Positions 29,740 to 41,700 of a DNA stretch of 50,271 nucleotides are shown here, in pieces. The translations under genes and the position numbers were made by a program. The stretch lies in the NCBI RefSeq assembly GCF_001949145.1, contig NW_019091371.1, forward strand, positions 1 through 50,271, read 5' to 3'. The first letter of the stretch is position 1; each line of letters begins with the position of its first letter. Under the pieces are notes generated by a model. It was not told where the DNA came from and searched no databases. It worked only from the letters and a program-made list of their open reading frames with translations. This DNA comes from Acanthaster planci. Lineage: Eukaryota; Echinodermata; Asteroidea; Valvatida; Acanthasteridae.

Positions 29740-32700
29740 CAATTGGTGCATCTTGCGAGTGTTAAACCGTGTTCACGTTGGACTTTTTTCTGCACGTGAA
29801 AACTTACTGCAGCATTCCTTCATGTCAGTCTACTGTGCATTCATACTTTGACTTTTATAAGCTCTACAGATACGTGTAGTTTACTCACCATGGGAGACTG
29901 GTAGAATGTTACACTTTAACATATGACATGGATATGACGGTGAGATGACCAAAGCCTGGTTTCCGTGAAGACGCAGACACAAATGGAAGAGATGGTGCAT
30001 GACATCATTTGGCCCAAAAACTGAAACAAAATGGCATCCGAAACTCCGTGATTTTTTGCGGAAAATGTGCTTTTTAGATTGACTGTACTGCCTTATGATG
30101 CCAAACTTCTATTCCAGTTTCATGTATTTCATTGACAGTCAACTATTTAGTTGATCACTGGGGCGTAATTTTTAAGCATTAAGGAGAAAATGGACAAAAT
30201 TCGTGGACCTAAGCAAGAGGGACATTGTTGCACGCCGGCTATGCCAGTATGCATGTTTGTATGGGGACGGCTATTTGACACAGACAGTCGGCAAAGTCGA
30301 ACCTGGCTCAACTTTGCCGATCGTTTGCGGGCTGGTTTGGGTTTGTCTGTGTTGTTGGCCACATCTCCGTTTGACATGTTTCCATATGTCTGCGTAGCAG
30401 TTTGCGTCTTGATTGTGTTGCTCTTTACGTTTCTTACGTCATTGTGGAAACCAGGCTTTATAACAATGAGCATTTGCAATTCTCGGGCCACCAGAGGGCC
30501 TGAAGAAAAAAAGAAACTCATAACAAACTCCCCACCAAAACATGAAAAAGAAAATAGAAAAATGCCACTGTCCAACTTGAAAATAATGTAAGATTCCTTT
30601 GTCATTAAAATCATTTGTTTTCCAACCCATGAATGTCTCTTTGGAAGTCGATTTAATGCCCTCTAAATCCCCAAAGTTGAGAAACCTTAATTTCTCATTA
30701 ATCACATATTACCCGGGCCCCTACCTATGCCCACTGCTGTTCACACAAAAATTTGCTGGTTTCTTTCACTTTTTGTATGTAGAAATAAGCATCTTTGAAG
30801 TCAGTCACCAAGTAAAATGTTAATTACTTACATGCGCATTCTCTCTTGACATTGACCACTACGGTGCAGGTTACATCGCTCTGACAGTGATTGGTGACGA
30901 GTCCCCGTTGTTGCGTTTTATTAATTCTCTTCTTTTTTTTTCAGTTGCCATACAAGTTTTATTATAATAATTTTTTATTCACTATACATTTCACTGTCAT
31001 GAAGAACATATTGAATGGTTTTGAAGCAAATTCATTACCTATCAACTGTATTACGATCATGGTACGGTCGACAAACGACACATGTGAGATGGAACATACT
31101 TTACGCATAAGATGAGGTTCCGGATAATACGAGATAATTAAGTAAGTCCCGAGACACTCATAGTAACAAGAGTTGAACATAAATTGGCATGTTGCCATGC
31201 TATACCCAAGGAGACAAGGAACTGTACAACCATTTTCGTGTACCTCCAGGAAGCTGTACAGTAGATCTACAGCATGGAACTGTTCCCATCAGACTTTTCA
31301 ATAGATTCCCTGATAACTTACCATGGCTGCATAGAAATCTTCCATGACAATTTTGGCCAAGTAGTTTTACATCATGGCTGTGATAAAGTTGACAGGGAGG
31401 TCACTTTATCATGTGTCCGCCCATTGCATTCAGTTTATAATTCTACAGGAAAGGTGCATTAAGTTAACCAAAAAAGTTCTTTGTGAACACGTGTTTAGAG
31501 TTCATAGATTTTCTTCATTCTGTTGAAAGTACCTGTATTTAAACAAGAGAGCTTGAAAAGAAAAAAAACCACATTTTTATAAGTGTGAACATTTGGTCTG
31601 ATCAGGGCACTCAGAATATCTGTTTGGACTTGAGAAGGTATTTTTGACATGCATAGATAAGTGCATACTTAGATAAGTTATTAGTTCTTAGTATTGAGGT
31701 GAACTAAACCCTGAATGGTTTTTAGGACATTTGTTAGTAATTTCAGCCCTTTTGTAATTTTTTTTTTTTTTTAGATGTCTAGGAAAATCGGACTCTGTTC
31801 CCTTTTCACAAGGGTATTTCATTTTTGTTCACTCGAACCTAGAGACTTTCATATTGAAAGTTCCCCTGAGTAGTTAATGCTACTTCCGTGTTGCCAAAGG
31901 CCCTGACAGTTAACGCATATGCCCTCACTTTTGGGTACAGTTTCACGGTCACTAGAAAGCACAAAATATCCTGCATAAGTTGGCCAATGTCGGAGTCAGC
32001 ATTCATGTAAAGTATTGCTACAGTAGTCTTTAAGAATGTGAAAGCATTAGGACATCTAGATCACATGATTCTCTTAAACCCTGTACTCTTGAAGAATTTT
32101 GCGAGGAAGAAGCTTATCTGTTTCCAAACTCTTCCACTATGTAGGAAACTTAAAACTCAAAAGGGGTACATGTACATGTAAAGTAAAAGTGAGTACACCA
32201 TACCTTCCTCGACCCTACGGAATTCTCCCAAACTCTGACGTGGATTTTGTTTGGTTTGAATGTGTGAAAAAGAGTATCCATCACAGGGTCATGCCCTCCT
32301 CAAAAGAATAGCCAAAAAGAAAAAAACAAAAAATATTGAGAAAGAGGAAGCAAAGGTCTGTTTCATTTCCCATCCTTCCAAAAGCGTGAGAAATCCCTCA
32401 AATGTAACCTCACCCCCCACAGCAAGAATTTTCCAGAATTTGTTTTTTGCCACCCCAAAAGAATTAAAAAAAAAAATTGGCCCCCCTTCAGTAGTTCTAG
32501 ATTTGCCCTTGAAAGTGTAATGGTGAACTCCAAAAACCTCCTCTGCTTTTTCCTTTTGGGTTACACATAAACTGTTCTGCTTCTTGTACATGTAATTGAT
32601 TTGAGTTTGGTTAATATCAGCCTCGGACAGGTTGCATACTGAGGACTGAATTGTCCTCTCACACAGTTCTGTTTGGTTTGCTGGTATTCTATAAACATGT

Positions 32701-35400
32701 TTGGTCAAATTACTACATGAAAGTTTCCAAGTGGTTTCGTTGTATGTGGAGCATCGTTGAACTATGGTGTGATAGAACGTAATTATTTGTTTTTGTCAGT
32801 GTTATAATAACTTTAACTCAAATAACATAAATTCAGGCAACGTGCGCCTCGGTACCCAAGATGTTATTAAATTTCAAACCTTTTAGTGCCATTCTAAGGA
32901 TATTGTTCATCTTTGTAGGTTTCTGTGTTTTTTCTGCAGCAGTATACCTTAATGTAGAATCCCACTTGTACAAAACACAGAAGGGTTAGTATGGGTGCTG
33001 TTTCAAGAAATACGAATAATGACACCAGGTTAAAGTTGACTGTTTCTGATTTGGGCACAGTGGCGTGAATTTATGCTAGAAATTGGGGACGGGATGATGG
33101 GAGGACTTGCCCAGTAATGGAAATTTGAAAAGTGTGTATGGGGGGGGGGTATGACACCATAATGGGGCGATGTTCGTAATACAAATGTACATCTGTAATA
33201 AGTATTACAGCCATGCAGAATCTTGCATCAGAATGACTTATTTATGGCCCTTTTATTATGTATTTTAGTAGTTGGAAAGTCTGAAAAATGCCTTCCTCTT
33301 TAATTTTTTTTCTCTCCACAAAAAGTTGGGGATGATTCAGTAGCCCATCCCCCATTTCAGAAAGTGAGGGGATTATATATACTCCGCATGACCCCGTTTA
33401 GCCCGTGATTCCGGTAATCCAGATTCAACGAGGACAGCACATCAAGGATTCAATCGACACAGCAAAACACCTTTCGGGATTTAGGCCCATATTTGCTCAT
33501 AAGAAACCTTTCGTAATGAAAGTTATAGAATGAAAATATAAATGTACCCAATCAGCAGTTATGTATTGCATCTGGTTGTATGACGTCAGTTTGAGATTTT
33601 GAATGTGTTCCTGCCAATAGATCTCAATGACCAAACAAATTTGTATCACAGACACAATGCCTCAGTGTAACGGGAACTGTTTATCCTTACTCTTCATAGG
33701 ATATCCATTACTCTGGGTTTTTTGAGCTGCTCCCAGTAATTAAACAAGCATGATTGAACGAATGAATTGTGTTGACTTTTCATTCAGTGTTTGACTACTC
33801 TATTGTCTTTTTTCCCAGAAAAGGATTTTACCAGTAAATAAATAATAGACCAACAGATCTAATTGAAAAATATCCAAATTGTCAGTAAAGATGGTAGTTT
33901 CTTCTGTGAATGATATGCGTCATTTACATTACGCATGTACTGATTTATTAATGGGCGAAACAATTTTCTAAGTTTTGGGGACAAGGCCCCGCCCCTAGCG
34001 ATATCTCATTAACATAGGAAAATTGCATATCTGGGACGTACTTTGAGAAGACTTCGTGCCGCTAGCGTAATTTTTTTCAAGGAGGGTAGGGTAGTAATAA
34101 TGAAATGGGCGTATCTGAACCATTGCGCATGCGTTTTTGGTAGGTAGGTACCAAAATGTTGCAGACTATTATTGTGGTTTCTCAAGTGTACGTCACGCGC
34201 AACGCCATCAGTTTTCAGGATTAATACATTCATTTGAAGCGTAACCCAAAGTAACCACATCAAAAGGAATTTTGTCCCATTTTCACATCCCCCATCGTGT
34301 TGTTTGGCATACATGTGAATGTTTTAACAGTTTGTCCACGGAAGTCTTCACGGATCCTTTAAATTTACAACTGAAACACAGTGCACGAATTGGTGTCGCA
34401 AAGGAGGGCGCTTTTCACCCTTCCTGGAAAAAGTTGAAAATAAAAAAGGAGGAAAAGCCAAGAAAGAAAGAGTTGAAAGGGGATGAAAACCTCTTTCTTG
34501 AAAAAAAACCTTAAAATGGACACTCCCACTGTAAGTTGATGGTTTATCATTTTCTTGCTCTCTACTGCTTTCCCTCGTGGAATTCCCCCGGAAAAAGGTA
34601 ATTCCGGCCCACAGAAAAAATCGGGCATTGCATTAAAATTTTGAAGTTACACAATACAGCGACCACTACTTGAAGAAAAAAGGCTTTGTGTATATGTTGA
34701 CCTATAACTACAATCTGATCGAACGTGAATTGTCTCAATCGATGTTGGTGAGAGCAATATCTTCAAGCAACCTTGTGCCCACATAGCGTAACGTTAAATT
34801 AAAAGAATGGTGTTTCTGGCAGATGTGTTTTACCGGAGATGCTTTGACTATTAAATTTCGGGGGAAATGCAGCGATAAAGCCTGTGCAATTGAAATCACA
34901 TGTTTTCACCTGGCGCGTTAGCGATGTATCATTTCCCATTTATTCCAAGCACTCTGAACAAAACTGACATATTCCAAGGATTTTGGAACTACAACGCCTT
35001 AGTTTTGTTGGAACCTTGAATTTTAAATCCGATATGGATCGTATAAATAGATTTTATCCAGTTTGCGATCTTGGTAATTAAAGATTAATTTAAAATGTGA
35101 TTTTCATGTTTAATCATAAATCTAAACAGCAATGTATCTTATGGTCTTAATTTTCAACCTTAAAGATGAAATGTGACATAATATTGTAAGTCTTACCAAA
35201 CACAATGAACCGGCAAGTCAAAATGTACACATATTTATAAAATAATTTAAAATGAAATTAAATAAAGTAACACATCATATCAGATAATACTGTAGGGTGC
35301 TATACTATACATTATCATATGCTACGCTATGCTATGCTATGCAATAATTAAATTACAACCCATTACATATAACAGCACACTCTATAGGCTACTGCATGCT
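29740..35400. other. Intergenic region between convergent METAP2 and receptor genes
   Basis: About 5.7 kb separates two gene 3' ends. Apart from the MITE at 29951-30460 it holds AT-rich DNA, homopolymer runs (T at about 31760, G at about 33140) and a GCTAT microsatellite near 35320-35342. Open frames such as 32289-32708 (minus) and 34009-34314 (minus) have no motif, start context or splice structure that would support a gene. Confidence 0.5.
29951..30460. mobile_element. MITE with AAAGCCTGGTTTCC inverted ends
   Basis: AAAGCCTGGTTTCC (29951) is complemented by GGAAACCAGGCTTT (about 30446-30459). GACGCAGACACAAATGGAA inside the left end resembles the complement of the right subterminal TTTCCATATGTCTGCGTAG. 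The open frames at 30147-30614 (minus) and 30190-30591 (plus) lie in it and show no transposase motif. Confidence 0.65.
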
Positions 35401-35461
35401 TTGTTGAATCAAGAAGCTATATTCACGAAGTATATTCAATTCAATTTCATACATTTAAACA

Positions 35462-35779
35462 TCAGTTGGGTGTGGATACTTTCACACTATGCAAGCTAAT
35501 GGATGTCGTCATGGTTACAGCCTCGCTCATGGCTGGAGTGCGATTTGTTCTAGTGCTAGAGATGTTCGAACTATTCCGCGATGCCTTGGTCTTTCTCCCC
35601 GCCTTGATGCCAAGTTTCTCTCGCCAGAGATTCCGGATGCGCAGGTTGCACCCGAAAGATACAAAGATGAAGACCCCCTGCAGTGAATTAAGGATGATGA
35701 AGAGATACCAAATGGCCTGGTGGTCGACGAAGCTGCCAAGGCATCCGAAGAGCCATGTGAAGCCCATGACGCAGGATAC
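35462..35779 (-). CDS. Receptor last exon: TM6, TM7 and cytoplasmic tail
   Basis: The acceptor is CATCCAG|GTATCC. The exon reads VSCVMGFTWLFGCLG (TM6), then a short loop and the TM7 segment with FIILNSLQGVFIFVSFG, then 60 Ser/Thr-rich residues that could take phosphorylation. It joins the K at the end of the previous exon in phase 0 (RIYFK|VSCVMGFTW), the expected TM5-loop-TM6 order. An ATTAAA-type poly-A signal on this strand near 35109-35114 is possible. Confidence 0.85.
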   Translation of the reverse strand, partial: VSCVMGFTWLFGCLGSFVDHQAIWYLFIILNSLQGVFIFVSFGCNLRIRNLWREKLGIKAGRKTKASRNSSNISSTRTNRTPAMSEAVTMTTSISLHSVKVSTPN

Positions 35780-38700
35780 CTGGATGGTGTCAAAGATATT
35801 TACAAATATTTTTAACTCTAACATAAAACAGAAGCATTCGTTGGCTTGTGGTCTGAGTCAGTGGAATTACGACAAAATTAATAACCCCTTAGTTCAAACG
35901 AGGAAGGGAAACTCTACTTTTGCATATATGGAACGATGTCTCTGTTTATTTCGAAAGATTTTAGGCCAATTTTATTTTATTATAGTTTAGTTTTTTGGTT
36001 AGGTGTGTGCAATTGTTTTCAGAATATTAACCGAGAATTGTTACAAAATACGCAATGAAATATTGGGGATTTGTGCCTTTCAAGTTTGGCGACATATTTT
36101 GTCACACACCTCTTTTATCTATCTTGGGCCCAGATAGTATGTAGACCTACAGAGATCAATGCTGTCTATATATCTGCAGTATTACCAAAAATCACCAGTA
36201 CATGGAGGACGACGGTAGCCATCTGCTGTTCTGCTATCAGAGTAACAGTAAGCAGATTTATGTTTCTGTAGCATGTAATTTTCGACTTATCTACTTTTCT
36301 GCCACCTTAAAAAGCCGAACGAACATCGGTTGGGTATATATTTTTTTCTGCTTCAAGAAAAGCAGATGTTACTTTTTCTTTGTTCGCTGGCGACCAAAAA
36401 GTGGTCATCTGTTATCTGTTTTTTTCCTTTCGAGCAGGCAGAAATGAGGATCAGACGTTTTGACAATAAACGTGAATTCTACTTTTCTGCTTTTTTATAC
36501 CAGAGAAGCGGATTTTACATAGGCGGCTGAAAAGTGGCCATCTGCTTTTCTGCCTTCCAAAGGCCGTGAACGGAGTCGTGAACCTCGGGTTGTGACCATT
36601 TCCTTTCTAGGGAATTGAAGACGTAGAAACCAATAATTACAGTCCACGCTGTCTTTTGTAATGAAAGATTCGCATATTTTCCACGGCCCAAGCAAGCTTG
36701 TGTGTCTATTGGATGATAGCTGTAAAACTGTTTTTCCTTTGCGATGGTCTTTTCTTGGCCTCACAAGGACACTTGATACTGCCGTATGGGATTGGTCACC
36801 AGAAAGGTTAAGTACTGGTTTATACGTTTTCACTCCCCAGAACAAAAATGGTCGTAACCTACACGTTCATGACCCCATTCACGGTCCATTGAGGACAGAA
36901 AAGCAGACGGCCACTTCTCGGCCACCTATGTAAAATGATCTGCTTATCCGGTATCACAAAAGCGACAAAGATGAATTTACAGTTGTCGCCAAAACGTTCA
37001 ATCCACTTTCCTGCCTGTTTGACAGGTAAAAAGCAAGTGGCCATTTTTCGGCCGCCAGCAAAAAAAGAAAAGTAAAACTACTTAATATGTAGTAGCATAA
37101 AAGCAAAAAGTCGAAAATGCATTACAATAAAATGTTCATTCTCGGTGCTTTTGAGGTAGCAGAATAGTAGAAAAGTCGACAGTTGCACGTTACAAAGACG
37201 TAAAATCTGCTTTTCTACTATTTTATAGCAGAAAAGCAGATGGCCACTTTTCGTCCTCCATACCGGTAACCCTTTACAAAATGCCACGAAGCAGTTGTCC
37301 ACAAAATGGAAACCTGTACCTCCAATTTCCTCTTAACGATCTTCTACCTAACTTATTCACGTCTTGCTTCGTGGATTTCGGTCATAATATCGTCCGTTGA
37401 GAAATAATTTAAGTATCTAAGTGCAGACGGCAGCTTATACTTAATAAATTTGGACTTTTCCTGTATTAATGATGACGTTCATGAAAGCGGCACGACACAT
37501 CGTCTCGCTCTACGCATAACTGATCAAGCAAAACACGAATTCTTAAATTGCCAAGCCTCACTTCGTAATATCGAGACCGTGTTGACATTTAATACAGTCG
37601 AACTTTGTTAATAAGAGCACTTTTTAAATTCTGCTTACGTGTATAACAAGGACAATTTTAGGTTCCGATCCTGTGTTTTTCATCGTTTTAACGTTCCTGT
37701 TTTGATAAGGTAATTTACCAAGTCTGAAGGACCTCTCATTAAAAAGGTTCAACTGTGCTTGCTAATTAGGAATAGTCATGCATAATCGCAGGTAAATAAA
37801 GTAAAGTGCTCAGCGCTACGAGACAAACACCTGAAGAAAAAATACGAGAATCCTTGCATAAATGCATGCCCGCAGATTTCTGCAAATTTTGCATCACGTG
37901 AACCAGTGTGAAACAGAGGTCTGCATAATGCAGGTTATGAAAATATTGAGTGACAAATGTACTCGAAAATATTTGTTCGACCGGGAAAAATACAGACGAG
38001 ATAATTACAACTTCTATTTAACCTTCCCCAGAAATTTCAACGCTCTATTTAACCAAAAACGTTATTTTTTAACCTCAACTCCCTAGGGTGTATGCAAAAT
38101 CATATTGAAATCGGAGGATTTGGGCTGTCAGGGTTAAACAACGTTTCAATGTTCTACATCTTTCTCATATATCACAATAAAACTACATTAATTCTTCTTT
38201 TCCTTTATTTATATATGTATATTTCTGGTTTATTGTGTTTGTAGCAGACAGCCCAAGGGCTGACAATGTAAAATTACAAGATAAAACTGAATCAAAAGAG
38301 AATAATAAATATATTAATATTACATGTACTATTTACAGTAAAACTCGACACATATAAAAACAGTCACAGACACATAACATAAAATATTAAAGACAATGCA
38401 CAATCAAATGACTAGCCAAAAGAATCTTAAAAACACTTAATAAGATGAAAAAACAAACAAAAAAAAGATCACAAAGACATCTAGGCCTACATACATGTTT
38501 GTATAAAAAATGTATACAAATACCGGTACCAAACCACAGAATAAGGTCAATCCAATCTCCTACTTTTCTTGCAAACTTTAAAGTGACTCGTAAATGTGCT
38601 AAAATTTATTGCACGTAAACAAACCATCATTCCAAAATACCAGCAAGAGTAGGAATTGTTGATTTTCTGTAGTTGACCGTACGGCATTTTGGTTTTTGAA

Positions 38701-41700
38701 GACCCGCAGTAGTGGAGCTTCTGCTACAAACATTGACTCTGTCAGGTGGAAGCATGTCTCTAAATCTGGTGGAATTCAGTAATTTATTACCAAACTGAAG
38801 CATTAGCTCACTCCTCCTAGTTCCAGTGCAGGAAGATCTAATGTGCTGAGTGCAGTGCATGAGTCATTACTCTGCGCAAGAATGATCCGAACAGCACGCT
38901 TCTGAACACTCTCTATGGCCTTACTTTGCTTTACACCTATAGAGCTATGTCACACCGGAGTAGCATACTCCAACACGGGCCAGGTATAACACATGTTCAC
39001 GTCCAGTAGGTCAGATACCGGTGCACCCGTTTTCTTCAGGATACACAAGATGTATAATCTGCGTTATGCTTTAGTTACAATGTCAGTAACATGAATATCC
39101 CATTTCAAGTTATCCTGGATGGTCACTCCAAGCAATTTAACTGATGTTACACAGCTAAGTGATTGGTTATTTATTGTGAAAGGTGGCCGTGTGATAGTAT
39201 TCCTTCCAAAGCTGATTGTCATAGTTTGACATTTAGATGATTTAGGCAATACTTTATTTTGTGAAAAGTATTCTTATAAGTCTTCAAGGGGGATGCATAT
39301 TGGAATTTTGGCCTCTGCTAATTACTTTACCCAAAGTCAAGTCATCAACATACTTCCAACTCCTGCAGTTTCTAACTGCTGCATTATCAACCGGTGCCAA
39401 AAACAAGATAGGGCCCAATTTGGTACCCTGAAGAACCCCACAGGAAATGTCCCGGACAAGGGATAAATGGTAATAGAGTTTTGTGTTGAGGGTGCGATCA
39501 GTAAGGAAACTGCAGATGGGGGGTATGATTGATCGTCTGACTCCAAGACCAATAAGTTTATGAATAACAAAAGTATCATCCACTCTATCGAATGCCTTTG
39601 TGAAACCAACAGTACACAAATTGGCCGAGGAACCAGGTATGTTCACACCCTGATGAACAACGTTTAACATGTCAACTAGGTAATGCACCGTAGAACAACC
39701 CTTCACATTTCCATACTGGTTGGAGTCCAGCTTTGATGTGATGTCTTCAAGAATCCACTTTTCAAGTCGCTAATTTGGAAGGTTAAGTTGTATAACAAAT
39801 TCCAATATCACAGACACTCCTTCACTCTACTGTCATTCTCATATTTTCACTGGTTTTTGTATTTGTAAATGATGTATATTTTCAATTCCCTGCATTTCCC
39901 CTAATTGCGTTCAATCATTGTAAATAGAGTTCTCTGTAATGATAGGTTTATGAGACGAGGTAAATCAAACAATATAACTCTTTTTACCAAATAAAAAATC
40001 TGAAAGTGTTCAGCTTCAAGAGACAAATGCTTTCAGAAATACATATTAAATCTAAATTCTTTTTATTGAAGGAGCCCATAGAATTGTGCCAACCTACAAA
40101 ACACATGTATCGGCGGACCATTTATACAACTTCAATTCAAAGTTGGCTCGATGCGTGTTACGGTAGGCCAAGGATTGAATGTGAAATGAATGAACATCTC
40201 AAGCCATGGCAGTACAAGACACATTCGAAACTGAAATTAAAACCATATCTCCTACGGTACTCTTTGCGGGAAGGAGTGCTTAAAGTACGGTTATTGGATT
40301 GTCTGTACACCTATCCATTATTTCCTTTGCTTTTAATGTTTCTGGGTACAAATTTTCATCAACTGTGACACTGTGAAGTATTTTTCTTGCATATTCTGCG
40401 AAAAGGGAATCAGAACTTTGAAAGAAGTTGTTAAAAATGTTAAAATGAGATTTCGTTTTTTAGTCGGGTTTCACGGTGGTTGAATTCATATGTGACCAAA
40501 CATTTATAAAATTGTTGCAATAGTTTCGTAAATTTACAGAATCCATAACGAAACAGTAAAATAAGGTATCCTGGAAAGTGAAATTTCAGAAATAGGCCTA
40601 TCCCAGCTAGGGGCAAAATATTTTCCAAGTAGATGCCGCTTAATACCATTGTCTGGTAGTTTCTAGGCTTGTGCATGACAGTGCAAAAATTACTTCTATG
40701 TTTTTAGGTTTTAAATAATTTTAGCTGATTAGACAAGACAAAGCACACCAAAGTTGTCTTCAGTTGAGCAACTACGTCTTCAGAAAAGAACGAAACAATA
40801 TATTGAGCCATTTTCGGGAAAAATGCACCACAGTTTTATGGATATTTGGTTATAAACGTCCTCGGCAGTCAAGACTAACGTGGATTCAAAACGACGTCAA
40901 TACAGATTCGTTTTATCTCAGAAGACAAAAAAGAAGATTATAAACTTGATGAAAACTTCTGCATGTGGATTTTTTTTCTTAAAAAGTGATGAATAATTAA
41001 AATCAGTTCGTAAAAACTAAACTAGTAAATTCAAACTTATGCAGAACGCGTGTCACGTGATCGCGATTTTCTCAAGAAAGGTCGAGAACAATTTGTAACA
41101 CGCATAGAACCATAGAGCTATATATAGCTCTGCGCACGTACGTGTACGTGCTCTATGTACATGTACCGTGTTTTTGCCTGTTGAAATGGTCGGTGATGTA
41201 CCTGATCTAGATCTGTGGACAAACAGGTTCACATAACGCAATTGAAAACCTTAAGTGGACTAGGCCGGGTCCACCCTTCTCTGGAGAACAGTTCTAGAAG
41301 AAATTGGGGGTTAAATTAATATTAGCAAACGGAAACCATCAAAAATAATCCTACTTAAAAGAGTTTTCACATTGTAGGAAAAACGAGTATTTTCACAGAG
41401 TTTTTTAACTGCAGGAATGACCACTCCAGGTAGGAAACGTAACAATGCATGTACATGTGTTTGTGGTTCTGACTTGGACTTGTTTATGAAGTCTTTTCCC
41501 AAAGGTTTTTTTCATCCCATTTCATAAAAGAAGCACTAAACCCAATGACGGACAAATTAAAAACAAACTATGCACAAATGCGCAAAAACGGTTATCGTTC
41601 CAAAAGGCCTGAGGCTTTGAAAATGTTGGCCTAGTGTTACAAACTTGGTCGTCATTTTCTCTCAGAGTTGTTCATTTTTTCCCTTGGTCTTAATCCTCAC

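Noticed and set aside
32289-32708. 139-codon minus-strand frame in the intergenic region
   Set aside because: Phe/Lys-rich because of A/T homopolymers; no motif or splice support.
40006-40368. 120-codon plus-strand frame in the receptor's last intron
   Set aside because: No motif, no splice context, AT-rich codon use; compatible with chance.
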